A DNA stretch of 64,000 nucleotides from Stenogyne calaminthoides (GCA_037126765.1 JBBCBC010000026.1:6726037-6790036), one strand, 5' to 3'; counted from the first letter of the stretch, positions 43,545 to 56,106 are shown. Made by a program: numbers and translations. Notes: generated by a model not told the origin, from the sequence alone.

Positions 43545-44660
43545 AGAATGGATTTAAGGAATTTGTTTGTGAGTGTGGTTGGGAATTATAGACGGGATAA
43601 GAGTCCGCCGTAACGACGAGATAAAATCCGCTCTCGCCGTCGAAGAAATTGAAAGCCAAACTAGAACTAAAATAATACCTGGTAAGAACTTAGATCAAAT
43701 TCATACCAAGTTTTTCTGCTGTAATTGTTACGAGTTTATCTCAAGGTTGCGGTTAATTTTGCAATTTTTGCTTCGTGTATATAATAATAATTATCTGGTG
43801 TTGGAAAATTATCTTACTGGCTGGAGACCCGAGCGACTTGAAAATGGTAATAATAATGGAGTGCGAGGATCAATCAGCGTGAATTATTGATTGCGTTGTT
43901 ATTATTTGATTAGAAAATTAACAATGAGAATCATATAATAAAATTGATTAAGTGAATACGTCGTGAAATTAGGTAATAAAATAGGATAATTAATCGATTT
44001 AACTTTTTTATACCATTATAGATATATCAAATTATAAAGCAGTATTAATGAGAATGATTTACATCGCCTCGTTCCATTATCCCCAACTAAGAGGACCAGA
44101 CCATGAATTTTACAGAAAAAAGTCAGTTTTGTTGGTTTTAAAAAATTTTCAAATTTTTGAGTTTAGGAATTTTCAACTACCCAAAACGTGCATCCCAGCA
44201 AATCCTGTTTCTCGTTCGTTTCTGGATATGTATTCCTAACAGCCGTAAGGGGAGAATCACGACTGTGTATCTGCTCGTGATAATAGTTTCATCGCTGCCT
44301 TGGTTCTTCTCTTCCCCTTCCCAATAAATAATAATTGGGTTTCGCCTCCTTTTCTTCCTGATAATTAGATTCCTCATAAGCAGTTTATGAAATTATGCTT
44401 TGAAATTGACGAATAAGGTTGGGTTCGAAATAGTTGAGCAAATTATGGGAAGAGATTAACTAGGGAATGGAGCAATGGGGATGAGAACTAAATGTAAAGG
44501 GATGGAAAACAGCGGCAATGAGGTCGGACTCACGGCGGCGTCAGAATGCGGTGGCCAACTATGGTGGTTGGGGGAAGAAGCCGTTGGGTGGGGAAGAAGA
44601 TGAAGAAAGCAGCTCGAAGATCATCATCTTAAACAGAGGGAATTAAGGTCCTCTTTTATT
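43545..44660. other. Unresolved region with short open frames
   Basis: A 105-codon frame (43573-43890) and a 43-codon ATG frame (44476-44607, Gly/Trp-rich) have higher GC than the surroundings. A GTAAGA donor-like site lies at 43682. I recognise no protein family. It could be exons of a small gene or part of a transposon. Confidence 0.25.
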
Positions 44661-45116
44661 TGAATATCATATCATGCACTAGTTACTCTTCTTTTTCTTT
44701 CTTTCTTTAATGTCCTATATTTAAAACCCAAATGATCAACTCTAGCTTATGCTTTGTTTTTTTGATCAATTTTATTTGATACGTCAAATTTAAGACATAT
44801 TTTAAACGTAATCTTAAAACATTCCCAAATCACCATTTTCGACAAGGTTGTTCTGAGTCTGCCCTGTCATATTGGCGTGTAAATATTAAACTAAAGCGTG
44901 TCACCACTTAAAATTAAAAAAATAGTGAGTCGGGATGTTTTTATATCACATTTTATAATTTTAGGTGGTGATTTTTTTTGAGTGTTACTCTTCAAGTCTT
45001 CTTAGCCTAAGAGGGGGATGGTTTTGTTATTTTGGTAAAAGTGAATAGTAAATTAGACTAATTTATAGCCAGGTCGACCAATTACCCGTCCGGGTCAAGC
45101 TTAAATTTATTTTGCC

Positions 45117-45839
45117 TAGGGGTGACCATTAAATTCTCAAAAAGCGTCCGAACCGGCCACACTTTGAGCCACATTGCACCGCCATTGACAAAAACTTCAA
45201 TAAACCGTGGTAAATTTTTTGGTGCAAAATCGCACTGCAAAGTTGGTGCAATTTCAAAATTTCGTTGCAAACCGCATCGACCACACCGCATAGTTGCAAT
45301 TGTAATTTAAATACAATGTCTTATATCTCTAACCATCATTCTTCAACTAAGTCCAATTTATAATAAACCATGTTCATGATTTTCTAGTTAGTATTATTAG
45401 TTTTTTATAGATAACAAACTTATAGCTATATTTATATTATTTCCAACCTCTTTCAACATGTTTTTTAAAGAGTTGGACCTCTAAATTAATCATGTTATGG
45501 TGTTTTTCTGTCAAAAATAAATAAATCATGTTATAATGTTCAAAGATATTATTTCATTTTTCATTTCAATATAAACTTTTCAACTTAAACCATTCTATAG
45601 AACATTATTTAATCAAATGCGTTGTCACTAATTTAAATAGACATTAATATCTTCTACTAATATCTATGTTCCTTTAAAACCGTCAAACCTTGAAATAATG
45701 ACCGAACACGCCCGAAAACCGCATGATCATTTTATATGAAAATGGCGGTTTGAAATTATACAATCAATCGAACCGCATGTAGCAAGAAAATTTGAATTTA
45801 GCCGAAAAAATGTAAAAACACTTACCGTGGACACCTCTA
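45117..45839. mobile_element. hAT-type MITE
   Basis: The ends TAGGGGTGACCATTAAATTC and TTACCGTGGACACCTCTA are flanked by a perfect 8-bp duplication ATTTTGCC (45109-45116 and 45840-45847). Repeated GCAATTT/AACCGCA subterminal words are typical. The 723-bp element is non-coding. Confidence 0.8.
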
Positions 45840-45861
45840 ATTTTGCCTAATAAACAACAAA

Positions 45862-46006
45862 ATCCCTTCGTCCTATTTTAGATTGCTTATTCAACTTTGT
45901 TTGACTTTCGTGTTTTAGCGAAAGAAGCTGTTTATTTAATGTATAAATTGATAAAGTGACTTTAAGGAGGTGTAGAATAGATGTGAGGTAGAACTATCAT
46001 ACCCAA
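45862..46006. mobile_element. Truncated Stowaway-like MITE
   Basis: CCTTCGTCCTATTTTAGATT and GACTTTCGTGTTTTAGCG match the left two thirds of the element at 30044-30283. The right terminus is missing. Confidence 0.55.
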
Positions 46007-46120
46007 TGGCGGATCCAAAATTTTAAAACAGGGAATGCACAATTATAATAATATTAAAATTAAAAATAATAAAATTCAAAATGTAAAACACGTCTTAAAA
46101 ACACAAAAAACTAAATGCAA

Positions 46121-46205
46121 GCGATCTCATACATGAGACGGACACAAAACTAATATAAATTATTACCCACCATTTCTAAAGTGTAAGTGTTAAAACATCT
46201 CAATT
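46121..46205. mobile_element. GAGACGGTCTCA-family fragment, copy 2
   Basis: ATCTCATACATGAGACGG and CACCATTTCTAAAGTG match the left half of the element at 26789. The right half is lost. Confidence 0.45.
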
Positions 46206-47146
46206 ATACTGGGTTCTACCATGATCGGGATTACGCTTAGTATTCTCCCTAAAAAAACTTACAAACAAAATATAAGCAAATAAAAATTTAAAAATATATA
46301 ATATTAAATAGAGTTGGTCTCTAGGTGCATTAAATTAAGTATTTCCGTAGTGTATTTTAAAACATATAACTTTACCTTTGAAAGATGCAACGAGATTAAA
46401 TAAAACAAATTACAAGTTTCAAAGTAAAACAAAGATTGATAATTTTCATTACTGGCAAAATTCCAAAACACAAATTTATTTAGTTTTTTTGTATGTTAAA
46501 TTAATTTTCTTGTACTCTATAATGGATAATAGATATATAAGAAAAGATGTTTTGATTATTATCTAGATTTATTAGGTTGTATAATGAATTTATTAATTAA
46601 TTTTGAAGTGTATTTTATTATAATATATTGATAAATAGTAAATAAAACTCATTTATATGAAAAAAAAAAAAAAAAACCGAACCGACTAGTCCTCGATTAG
46701 TCCCCGCCTAGGCGTGTTTGAAATGGTCCATGTCCCCAATTACTGCGATTTTTAAACCTACACCCATGATCTTTTCCTTCTACAATACTAAATTAATTTT
46801 AAAATCCATAAATAGTGTATCTTTTTCTGTCTCCTCTATTTGTTTCTAAATACATGCAGATAGTAAAACAGTGTTACCGTGCACCTAATATGCAACTATA
46901 ACGTTATAACCAAAACAGCTAATACCTTCTAATTAAATAACTAATATTATAAAACTAATACATTTTAATGAAACAACACACACTGTATAAAAAATACACA
47001 CGAAATGCAAATCAATTGCTAAAACTGGTTTACATACAAAATTGCCAATAAAAATAAGGAACAATGCAGAAAACATGTCAAAGTTATACAGAATTTGAGC
47101 ATAGAAAATAGTGAGGGGTGGGAGTGCCAGATCAAAGGTACTACTG
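46206..47146. other. No gene seen
   Basis: AT-rich sequence. It lies just beyond the 3' end of the minus-strand Nop25-like gene and would contain its 3' UTR. Confidence 0.4.
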
Positions 47147-49487
47147 CTATTTATCATTCTTTTCTTTCCTTCCTTTTCTCTCTTTTACTTTGTTGCTTGG
47201 TAGAGATCTCTTTCTCTGAATCGTCTTGACTTGCTTCTTTTTAGTGGGAGGGATCTTCTGCTTGCTATTCTCAGATCGTCAGCGGATTGAGTTCGCACTA
47301 TATCTGACTTAACTGGATTCACTTCTTCGAGTTATTTCACTTGTCCGTTACTATAACTTGCACACCCTCGTTGTCATACATCATCGTCCCTTCCAAATAA
47401 AAATACAGAGTTCAATTTTTTTGGATCAAGCATAAGAATTGTATAAGTTGCTCATTGCTTTCTGTATTGATCTAAATCTTTAGGTGATGTTTGTTTTGTG
47501 TTAAAAAACCGGTTTTAGGATCTGCAAATGTAAAACTGGTTCTACTTGGGATTTTGAAATTCGGTTTTGAAAAGTGATAACTACAACACCTATAAACCAA
47601 CCATCACACTTTCCATACTATCAATTCTCTCTCCTTGCAGTTTAATATATTTAAAAGCATAACTCACATCATCCCATCATTACAATCACCCACAACAATA
47701 TAAGATTACAACACCTACTGCAAAAGTTATATGGATCCTATTTAAAACCCCAAAACAAACACAAAACTTTCTATTTATCAGGATTTCAAAAAACGGTTTC
47801 CACAAACCAGTATAAACCCAAAAACAAACATTGCCTTAGCTTGCTGCATGTGTTCAATCCAGTCCCTAACCGATACATGCTAATCTCATCTACAACTAAA
47901 TTGTGTTTAATGCCAAAAGAAATGCTATGCTGATGAAATAACAACAGTTTATTGTAACTTTTAAAAGGCAAATGTAATAAATCCGAGAAACTCCTGCTTT
48001 CGTAGTCACTATTGATTGTCAAAGTTATGAATTCATGCAAATCAATTCAACTAAGTGATGCATATTAAAAAGAGTAAAGAATAGGCAAACCAGCAAATAG
48101 TTACATGCCTAAGAATATATTAGCAGATATGATATGATACCTGATATCAAACAACTGGTTCACTATCCTCATCATGTTCATGTTCATGTTCTTCATCAGC
48201 TTCATCACCATTTTGGCCAGATTCAGGTGGAGCAGCTCCTCCAAACATAACAAAATCTCTCTCCGATTTTCTCTGGGATAAATTTTTTAAGAGAAAACTT
48301 CAACAACAGCTATATAAAGAACAATAAAATAATCAACAACACCACAATTTCCATAAAGAACAGTAAAATAATCATCTGAAAGACTGAACTTATGTCAGTC
48401 GTTCTTGGTGTCCAAAAAATAAAAGGTTGTTACATGGCATCAAACACATGAGCTGGTCTAATGTAAAACAGTAAAATAAAGGTTGTTACATGGCAACTAT
48501 CGGCTTTGTAGTATAATAACTAATACTCTTGAATGAAACAACTAACATTGACAAACATGTTTTAATGAAAAAACTAGTACATGGTTAAAAAATACACAAA
48601 ATGCAAAAAAAGTTGTGCGGTGAAAAACTTTGCCCAAAGCGTAATATGCAGCAAGCATGAGCCTTATTGGAGAAATATTCAAGTTCTTAAGCTATTCAGA
48701 GGTTGGTTATGTTTAAGTTTTAACCAGTCCTGAATTAGCGATAATGACAAATAGTAATACTGAAGAAGTTGTTAGGGAACCTTCTATGAATTGGGAAATG
48801 ACTGTATCAAACCAGAAATCACAGAACCCCAACTTCAACAATCCACAAATTGGAGCGATTTTTACGATAAAACTAACTTTATCTATTTCCAGATTTAAAT
48901 ACAAGAATCCCACCCACATTATCAGTATCACATCTATGACAAATAATATCCTATAAGTCAACTACGATATTTCTCTTTATTTCACATTTAGGACCCAAAC
49001 AAATTCATCAACTCTGCTCTAATAACGAAACCTAGTTGCTGAAATATTCTTGGTATTTGCAGTAATACATGTAAGGGAAATAACAAATCATAACAGAAGC
49101 ATTTTCAAATTCCCCAATCGTTACAATTTAAATGTGTAACCTTTTTGCGGAGCTCAATTCGTTTGCGGCGTTTTGCTTCTTCCTGCTGCTGCGGCCTCTT
49201 TTCTCCTCTTCTTCTTCCTCTTGTGAAAACCACCCACAAAATCTCTACACAAACCCCCACAAAATCAATTAAATCAACGCCCAAAATTAAACTTCGAATC
49301 ACTCTAAAAAGCTGAATTTGTAAATAGAACATCGGAGGAAGGAAAAAAAAACTTACTTGAGATCTTTTTCGTTGAAAGATACGGAGAGAGACTTGTTCCT
49401 GAGGGCCCTCTTTCTGATGTGGCGAGCTCTGACGCCGAGAGGACCCGGTGCTCCGCCTACATCCGTCGCCGCCGCCGCCGCATCCAT
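47147..49487 (-). pseudogene. Nop25/RRP17 (NOL12-like) rRNA-processing gene, frameshifted
   Basis: Four minus-strand exons with GT-AG borders: 49487-49357, 49244-49141, 48272 to about 48138, and 47389-47147. The protein starts MDAAAAATDVGG (ATG at 49487) and holds the Nop25 core: LSVSFNEKDLK, then FVGGFHKRKKKRRKEA. It continues QQQEEAKRRKRIELRKK, RKSERDFVMFGGAAPPESG, an acidic DEEHEHEHDEDSEPV tail, MMYDNEGVQVIVT, and a basic end (KKKQVKTIQRKRSLPSNK). The family consists of nucleolar RNA-binding proteins acting in pre-rRNA processing. The frame changes at least four times: in exon 2 at the CAG run near 49190, at the end of exon 3, and twice in exon 4. A continuous product is therefore not encoded as written. 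It may be a decayed copy or carry sequence errors. Confidence 0.7.
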
Positions 49488-49691
49488 TGCTAATAAAATG
49501 TTAAAACCCTCAGTATGGTTTGACCGTTTGATAGGGTTTTGGGTTAACCACCTTGGCCCATCAGCTGGGCCTTGTTGTCTTTTGACATCTCGGACTTCAC
49601 ATTAATACCTTGACTTTTGCGTGTATGCGTTTCACTTTCCTATTTTATTCTTTTCTCTAATTTTTTAATATTACTATTATTAAAAAAAATA

Positions 49692-49692
<1 letters not shown>

Positions 49693-49723
<31 letters not shown>
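49693..49723. repeat. ATT microsatellite
   Basis: About ten copies of ATT in a row. Confidence 0.95.
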
Positions 49724-49725
<2 letters not shown>

Positions 49726-49729
<4 letters not shown>

Positions 49730-51750
49730 AAAATTATTACTGTTATGTAAAAAAATATCACTATCACTTTTTTAAAATATATTTCATTTTCTAACGGTGA
49801 TAATTTTTAAAGGATAAATCTTTGTATGCGTTCGGTGCGTATCGCTAAGCTATGAGTGCATTTTAAAAATATTGAAAGATACAATTTGTTTATCTTTTAT
49901 CTTTTTGAGCAGGTGCAACTATTAATATAGAAAGATAGTTCTGGTTAAGTTCAAAGAAACAAATTAAATATTCGATATAATGTTTGTATATTTTAAAATG
50001 CACTATGAGCCAATTTGACCAAATGAAGCTTAAGGCCAATTTGGCCCGACGAGTCATGGGCATATTTAACCCGACAAATTTATTAATTTTTTTATAATTT
50101 TTTGTCTATTATAAAAAAAAGAAAATTTGTTTATTTGATGATGAATAATGGAAAATTAGAAAACAAATAATTACGCAAATGCAGAATAATGGAAAATCGG
50201 AAAACAAATAATTCTCAAATGCAATTGGAAAAAAAAAAAATACTAAGTAAAAGATTATTTTGTAATTTTATCAATTAATTTTTTTTAACTTTTAATTTTT
50301 AGGGAGTATTTTGTAATTTGTCAAGAGTTCTTTGATACAATTAATCACAATCAATAAAATAATCTGAGATTAATGTTGTCATGTACATAAGATTGTATTT
50401 TAATAATTTATAATTATAATTATAATTTTATTTTTTAATCGAGAAAATAAAGTAAATTGATTAGGGTAGAAAAATACTCGAAAAATTCTGAAAAAAAATA
50501 ACGTAGTTTTGTAAAATAAATAAAATAATTTTAAAAAATCATGGCCCGGCCCGCCCATAGCCCTTGAGCCCATATTGAGGTGGACTTTGCATTCTGTAGA
50601 CTTAGATTAGATGATGGGCGAAATTTGGCAATGACTAAACTACCTTGCTTTATACACATGTGACCCACTCTTTTGTGCCCAATGATGAAGAAATTTTAAA
50701 AAAGCGATAATTTTGTGTATAATATTGACAATTTTTGTGCAAAAAAGTAATAAAATTTATGTATAAACGATTTATAAGTGTTAACATTTAGGCTCACAAT
50801 GGTGGTGTCTCAATTAAATTGATCATGAATTTTTAATTTTATTTTAATGTGTCTCTGGTATGTGTTTGTATATATATAATATATAGAGGTCTCAGAAAAA
50901 CTTATTTCTTATGAAATTAATTTCATTTTACACATCAATTTATTTATCACGATTATCTTTTATTGTTTAATGTAAGTCATATTCTTTAATTACACTTATT
51001 GTAATATAAGTCATTCCATTCGATGTCACGATACACATTTTCTATAGTAATAAGTCGATACCTTTTGGCTTTAGTTATTTAATTATCCTTTTAATAATAT
51101 AAATTATACCCTTTAACTAATTTTACAGATCCCTTATGTAAATTTTGTTCACTTTACACTTTGTAATATATGTGTATATATATATACCAATTGAGAAATT
51201 GGGACGTAACCTAACATATTGCACCTTCCTACGTACTCACTCTTAGGGCATGTTTAGAAACATAGCTACCAACTCTTTAAATCTATTTTTTTTTTCCAAA
51301 AGTTGTGGGTGACGCTCTTAAAAAAAAAAGTGATTCTCACTCCCTTTCTATTGTTTACAAACACCTCTTTTCACACTTGATTAATTTATTTTCTCTAACT
51401 ATAGTATAATAACATAAAATTCGCAAAATTGCTCATGACCGAACTCTTTTTTTGGATTTTCTTGCCCTTTTATCCCTTTACGATCATTGGACAAAAAATA
51501 GTTTGGATATTTCATTTTAGGCAAAAAAAAAAGTTTATCCCATATGCCACATCACCACTTTTATGCACGTATATTTGCGATTTGATTTTCCTATTTTATT
51601 TTTTGTGATTTCATTAATTAATTCTTTTTAGATCTTTTTAACACATGGATCCTAATATGGTGGTTAGATTGAATATTTTTTAATTATTTCACGTATCAAT
51701 CATTTATATTATGAAATAGAAAAGTGGAACACCAATTATAAAAATAAGAA
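49726..51750. other. Intergenic region with repeat debris
   Basis: No gene is recognised. GGCCCG-rich words at 50015-50060 and 50542-50580 (GGCCCGGCCCGCCCATAGCC) look like hAT MITE subterminal repeats, but ends and duplications could not be placed. The rest is AT-rich. Confidence 0.4.
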
Positions 51751-51756
51751 GACACA

Positions 51757-51860
51757 CTTGTATGAGACCGTCTTTTTACGGTGAGGCAAAAGATAAGTTG
51801 ACGTTGATGCCTTTAACACTTTGAGATGGATGAGTGTGATTTGTGCTTGATTGCAAGGCG
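51757..51860. mobile_element. GAGACGGTCTCA-family fragment, copy 3
   Basis: CTTGTATGAGACCGTCTTTT and a following GATGCCTTTAACACTTTGAG match the right half of the 26789 element in reverse orientation. Confidence 0.45.
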
Positions 51861-52029
51861 GATCAGTGAACAAAAAATATAGGGTGGGTTTGAAAGCTCC
51901 TAAAAAATACGATTATAATAAATAATAGTCTTTTTTTTACATAGTCATGCCCTATGATTCTTTATCCCGATAAAATTCATCGATAACAGAATCATGATCG
52001 ATTAATCTTCAAACAATTCTCTCTCAATG

Positions 52030-54290
52030 TAGATAACTATAGAATCGATGGTAATCACTTTCCATTTTGTTTGAAGAACACTCTTCACATGCTTCATTCT
52101 TTGAAAATGCCCGTTAAATTACGTACGAAGGGTAGCGGGAAGTGTCAAAACAAGGTGAATCAACCTCGTAATCATAGTATATGATTCCGTCTTGTTTATC
52201 TCGACCAACCGGGATAATTCGATAGTTGACAAATTAAGAAAACTTTCCTTAGAAAAACATATCAACTTTGTAATGTTGTAATTCAACTCTCAAGCAATAG
52301 CATTTCTTGATCGTTAAAATCATCGAGGATAAAATTTATCTACGAGATCATAAATATGATCTCCGTTAAACAACCCGAAGTTGTCTTTTCGGATCGAAGC
52401 GCACTAAACTTAAGAAGTTCCACCGCCTCATCATTGAACCTACTAATGATTCCATTCACTGTGTATTTATTTTCGTTAAAGACATCAAATTGGTAATGAT
52501 GTCCAAACGTGATAACATCCACTTGTTGACATGAACGCATACATACCCGTTTCATGGCGATCATCCGTTTTGGTATAAGCGATGTGATATTCTCTACAAA
52601 CTAACCTTCGACATGTGCTGAAGACAATCAAAACCTTCATCCCTCAACAAGTTAAGTAAACTTTTGAGTGTTTGAGACAAGATCCATTGCATTCAAGATA
52701 TCAAGAGACTTTTCTAACAAAAAGATCGACAAAAGATATCTGAAAGTCCCAAAATTTTATTCATCAAGTGTAGAATGAATACAAACTCAAAAGACCTCAT
52801 TACCATCAAACACCCATAAAACTTCACCACTAGACTAAGAAGAACCTCATCCGGACATATATTGAAACGGTAATCACCACACCATACATATCAATCAACT
52901 ACACCGTGGAATCAAAATGAGAACTCCAACATGTTTCTCCTGACGATGAGACTACCCATTTGATTAGCACCTCGCTTTTTCACGTTCTCCACCGTAGCTA
53001 TCTTTCTGCAATTTCCATAAGCTTGAGTGGATTGTACAATACGATGACGCTAGGAGAAGCACCAACACTATTACGATCTTATTCAAAGGCGAAAAAGAAA
53101 CAATAAACTTGTCGAACTTTTCCACCTCGCAGCAACTAATGCTAATTGCAACTCGATGAGCAAAACAATGAACATGATACGCATAAGGGCAATCTCTCAA
53201 AAAAGGGCTTGTAATCCATTCCATACACTTTCACCCATATTGTTTCGCTCCATTGCCCTTGACCCCGATATTGCATATTTGTAGGTTATGTCAACTCAAC
53301 ACAAGACATATTTCTTTCTTGATTGTTACAACAGTAGTATCTTTGACATGTACAATGTAAAAAAAAAGCTCTTTCAAAATACCATTAACATCAACAAATC
53401 TTAACACAATAACCATTTGTTCTTTGTTGGATCATCTTTAAACTTCATCAACTAAAATGCAAAACTTTGAATCACCAATATCCTCGCGGATTTTGTTTCT
53501 CACCCCACTACCAAAGATGCTCAAAATCTCTTTTTTGAACTATTCATGATATATACTTAAGATTTAAAAGGCATTCTCTAAAACAACTTCATTAATTTTG
53601 GTATTAATCCCTCCCCAAAAGCTTAATCAATTCAATGAGATTACCTCGATTTTGGAAGATACTGACACATCATGCCCCTCTCAAAGCACATGCTTGCCAA
53701 AATAAGATATTGAAGACAACAAATTGTAGTCATAACCCGCAGACGATTTCTCTTTTTCCTCTTTTCGGTTTTTCACGATTAATAGCTTTGTCGATATCTT
53801 TGAGAGGCGTTCTTTAGGGGGAGTTCATGTAAACCCTTTGCTTTCTTTGTGTTTGTGAATCGACATCCCCACATATTTTAAAAATGAACACCTCTTCCCG
53901 TCATTGACCACTTTTCCCAACTATCGAACCCGCTTTAAAGTAAATGCTAACTTATATTATTCAAATTATCAAATATGAAGCACGGAAAAGCCATCTGTAA
54001 AGATAGTTTGAGGTGAGCTACTCTAAGGAAATTGTGAAACCACTTCTTTTGAAATCGGCGATTCTCAATTCCATCAAAGGTTGGCTTATATTCTTCCAAA
54101 TTGGGTTGAAATTTTCATGTAAAGCTCTCCTTATTTCATCTCTTTGATTAACAAGATGTTCACAAATTGGAATACGTTTAAACGGATCACGCTCAAGTGA
54201 ATTAAGATCAATTTCAATTCTTTGGGATTGAGGAGGTTGAACATCGGGAGGTGGAGCTACGCTATCATTGTTAGATGTAGATCTCCCCAC
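52030..54290 (-). pseudogene. hAT transposase-like (ZMYM1/TTF-DUF4371 type) pseudogene
   Basis: Read from 54290 downward. An N-terminal block with RIEIDLNSLERDPFKRIPIC and EHLVNQRDEIRRA leads the TTF zinc-finger proteins. A mid part near 53690-53570 reads GHDVSVSSK and INTKINEVV. At 53224-52964 comes FLRDCPYAYHVHCFAHRVAI, part of the DDE/RNase H-like fold with the conserved CFAHRLQL motif. At 52240-52030 the hAT dimerisation region reads RLIHLVLTLP-like and MKHVKSVL-like motifs in shifted frames. Complete relatives have about 750-800 residues. This copy has many stops and shifts and no intact frame above about 90 codons. Such proteins cut and paste hAT elements or are domesticated. This one is dead. 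Confidence 0.75.
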
Positions 54291-54299
54291 TTGTCATAG

Positions 54300-55150
54300 G
54301 CTCATTCCGTTTGAAGTTAGTGAAGAGTGACTTGATAATTTTCCTTTCTTCGACTTCTTGATTATCCGTCACCTTATTCTGAAAATTTAAAAGTTATATA
54401 TTATGTTATTATTTTAGCACCCATCTCGAAACTCAATATACTACTTCCCCAAACTCTTTATATAAATATTAAAACACTAGTATTAAAACACTAATCCACT
54501 CACCTGCATTGACTTGTGTGCAATATTATTTTCAATTAAAACTTATCTTTCTCCCAAAAAATCCCATTCAACCAATGTACTAGCATGCCATGTATGTAAA
54601 ATTACAATTATAATTGAGAAATCTTTAGAAAAAATATTCTAATGATTAGTCAAAACCAACAAATAAATATGCATATAGGTGTTACTTCTTGTGACACCGC
54701 ATATATAAAAATTCTCCTCAAAAATTCTTTCCCCAAAATTTCTCCTCAAAATTCTTCTCAAAATTCTCTCCCTCATTGACATATATAAAATTCTCAAAAT
54801 TCTTGCCCCTTTGAAACTATGCACCAAAATTTAGTGAAATGTTCTCAAATAGAACAACACAAAACTATGCACCAAAACAAGAAGAACACAAAACTATAGC
54901 AATTTTAAAAAAGGGAAGCATCCAAAATTTACCCAGGGGAATCAAGTCTTGAAGAGATAAGAGAGAAATTGATGGGCGCCGGACAGAGGAGGAAGCGGCT
55001 GAGGTGGCCGGGCAGAGGATCGCTATGTAATCCAGGCAGACGGAGGATCAAGATTACCTATTTTGGAATGAGGTTGCAAAAACCCGAGTTGACCTTTAAT
55101 TAATTCAAATTTTAAATTATTTAACAAGATATATATTTACAATTTGCAAT
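54300..55150. other. Upstream flank of the hAT-like pseudogene
   Basis: No coding similarity is recognised. A repeated AAAATTCT(C/T)CTC motif fills 54705-54800, and a GC-rich patch at 54970-55040 may be an untranslated exon of the minus-strand gene. Confidence 0.35.
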
Positions 55151-55164
55151 TTATTAACTAAGAC

Positions 55165-55330
55165 ATGAGTAGCCTAGTGGTGAAGGATTAACATTCGGTT
55201 GTAGAGGTTGTGTCTTCGACTTTAGTTGATGCCAAGTTTAATTTTTTAATGGTAAATATTTTTTCCCCAAAATTCGAGAGTGACTCTGCCCCGTCCGAAA
55301 TTTCACAAAGCCATCCGCTTCTTGATTGTC
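55165..55330 (+). mobile_element. Possible tRNA-derived SINE
   Basis: GTAGCCTAGTGGTGAAGG resembles a Pol III A box, and about 40 bases on GGTTGTGTCTTCGAC resembles a degenerate B box. Plant SINEs have this layout. No clear target duplication was found. Confidence 0.3.
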
Positions 55331-55677
55331 TCTCGCCTCTACGAGATTGTTTTAAATATGAGTTTTTAATCGAATAGGTAATCTCATTTCCTTAATTTGA
55401 CATTAAATTTTAATAATAATAATAATTCCAAAAAGAAACATTGTGGGCGGTTGGTGATTTAAACCTAGAGTCGACCGATGATAAAGAGCACAAAATAAAA
55501 TAAAAATAAAATCGAAGGCCAAAACTAACACAGGAAAACCGAGCAAAGAAGATAACGTCCAAAAGCGATAGAAAGAACCACATATTTCCGCCACGTGGCG
55601 GATACACCCACTACTTCCACAAGCCAACCTTCCATTTTCCCTCACAACATCTCTCTCTCTTCTCTCCATTACCACCA

Positions 55678-56106
55678 ATGGCGAGCCTCTCAAGCTCCAT
55701 GTTCAGCCCCACCACCGTCCTCCCCGCAAAACCACCGCCGCCACCCTCCCGAACCAGCCGGCGGTATTCGAGGCTCAAAATACTCCCCTTCCGCACGTGG
55801 CAGGGTCACATGCATGGCGTCGTACAAGGTGAAGCTGATCACCCCGGATGGAGAGGTGACGTTCGATTGCCCGGACGACGTGTACATCGTGGACCAGGCG
55901 GAGGAGCAGGGCATCGAGCTGCCCTACTCGTGCAGGGCGGGGTCCTGCTCCTCCTGCACGCCAGCAAAAGTGGTCAGCGGCACCGTTGACCAGGGCGACG
56001 GCAGCTTTCTGATGAGCAGATTGACGAGGGCTGGGTGCTGACGTGTGTCGCCTACCCCACTTCCGATGTGGTTATTGAGATGCACAAGGAGGAGGACATT
56101 GCTTGA
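55678..56106 (+). pseudogene. Chloroplast [2Fe-2S] ferredoxin gene, frameshifted
   Basis: A photosynthetic-type ferredoxin, the soluble stromal carrier that takes electrons from photosystem I to FNR and other enzymes. The ATG at 55678 opens a Ser/Pro-rich transit peptide (MASLSSSMFSPTTVLPAKPP). The mature part starts near 55814 (ASYKVKLITPDGEVTFDCPD), followed by YIVDQAEEQGIELPYSC and the cluster loop CRAGSCSSC. The fourth cysteine is in WVLTCVAYPTSDVVIE, and the end is HKEEDIA with TGA at 56104-56106. All four cluster cysteines and the full length are kept and there is no intron, as normal. The frame shifts once inside the transit peptide (about 55730-55790) and once near 56010, where one base is missing before DEQIDEGW. 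The loop reads CTPAK instead of the usual CAGK. As written no complete precursor is made. Confidence 0.85.

Noticed and set aside
48147..48149. TGA at 48147-48149 as the true end of the Nop25-like gene
   Set aside because: A downstream exon at 47389-47147 carries the family's YDN...VIVT and basic C-terminal motifs, so the TGA more likely results from a one-base shift.
55595..56041. Longer ferredoxin start at 55595
   Set aside because: That frame opens with GTG in the 5' UTR. The conserved transit-peptide start is the ATG at 55678 in another frame.
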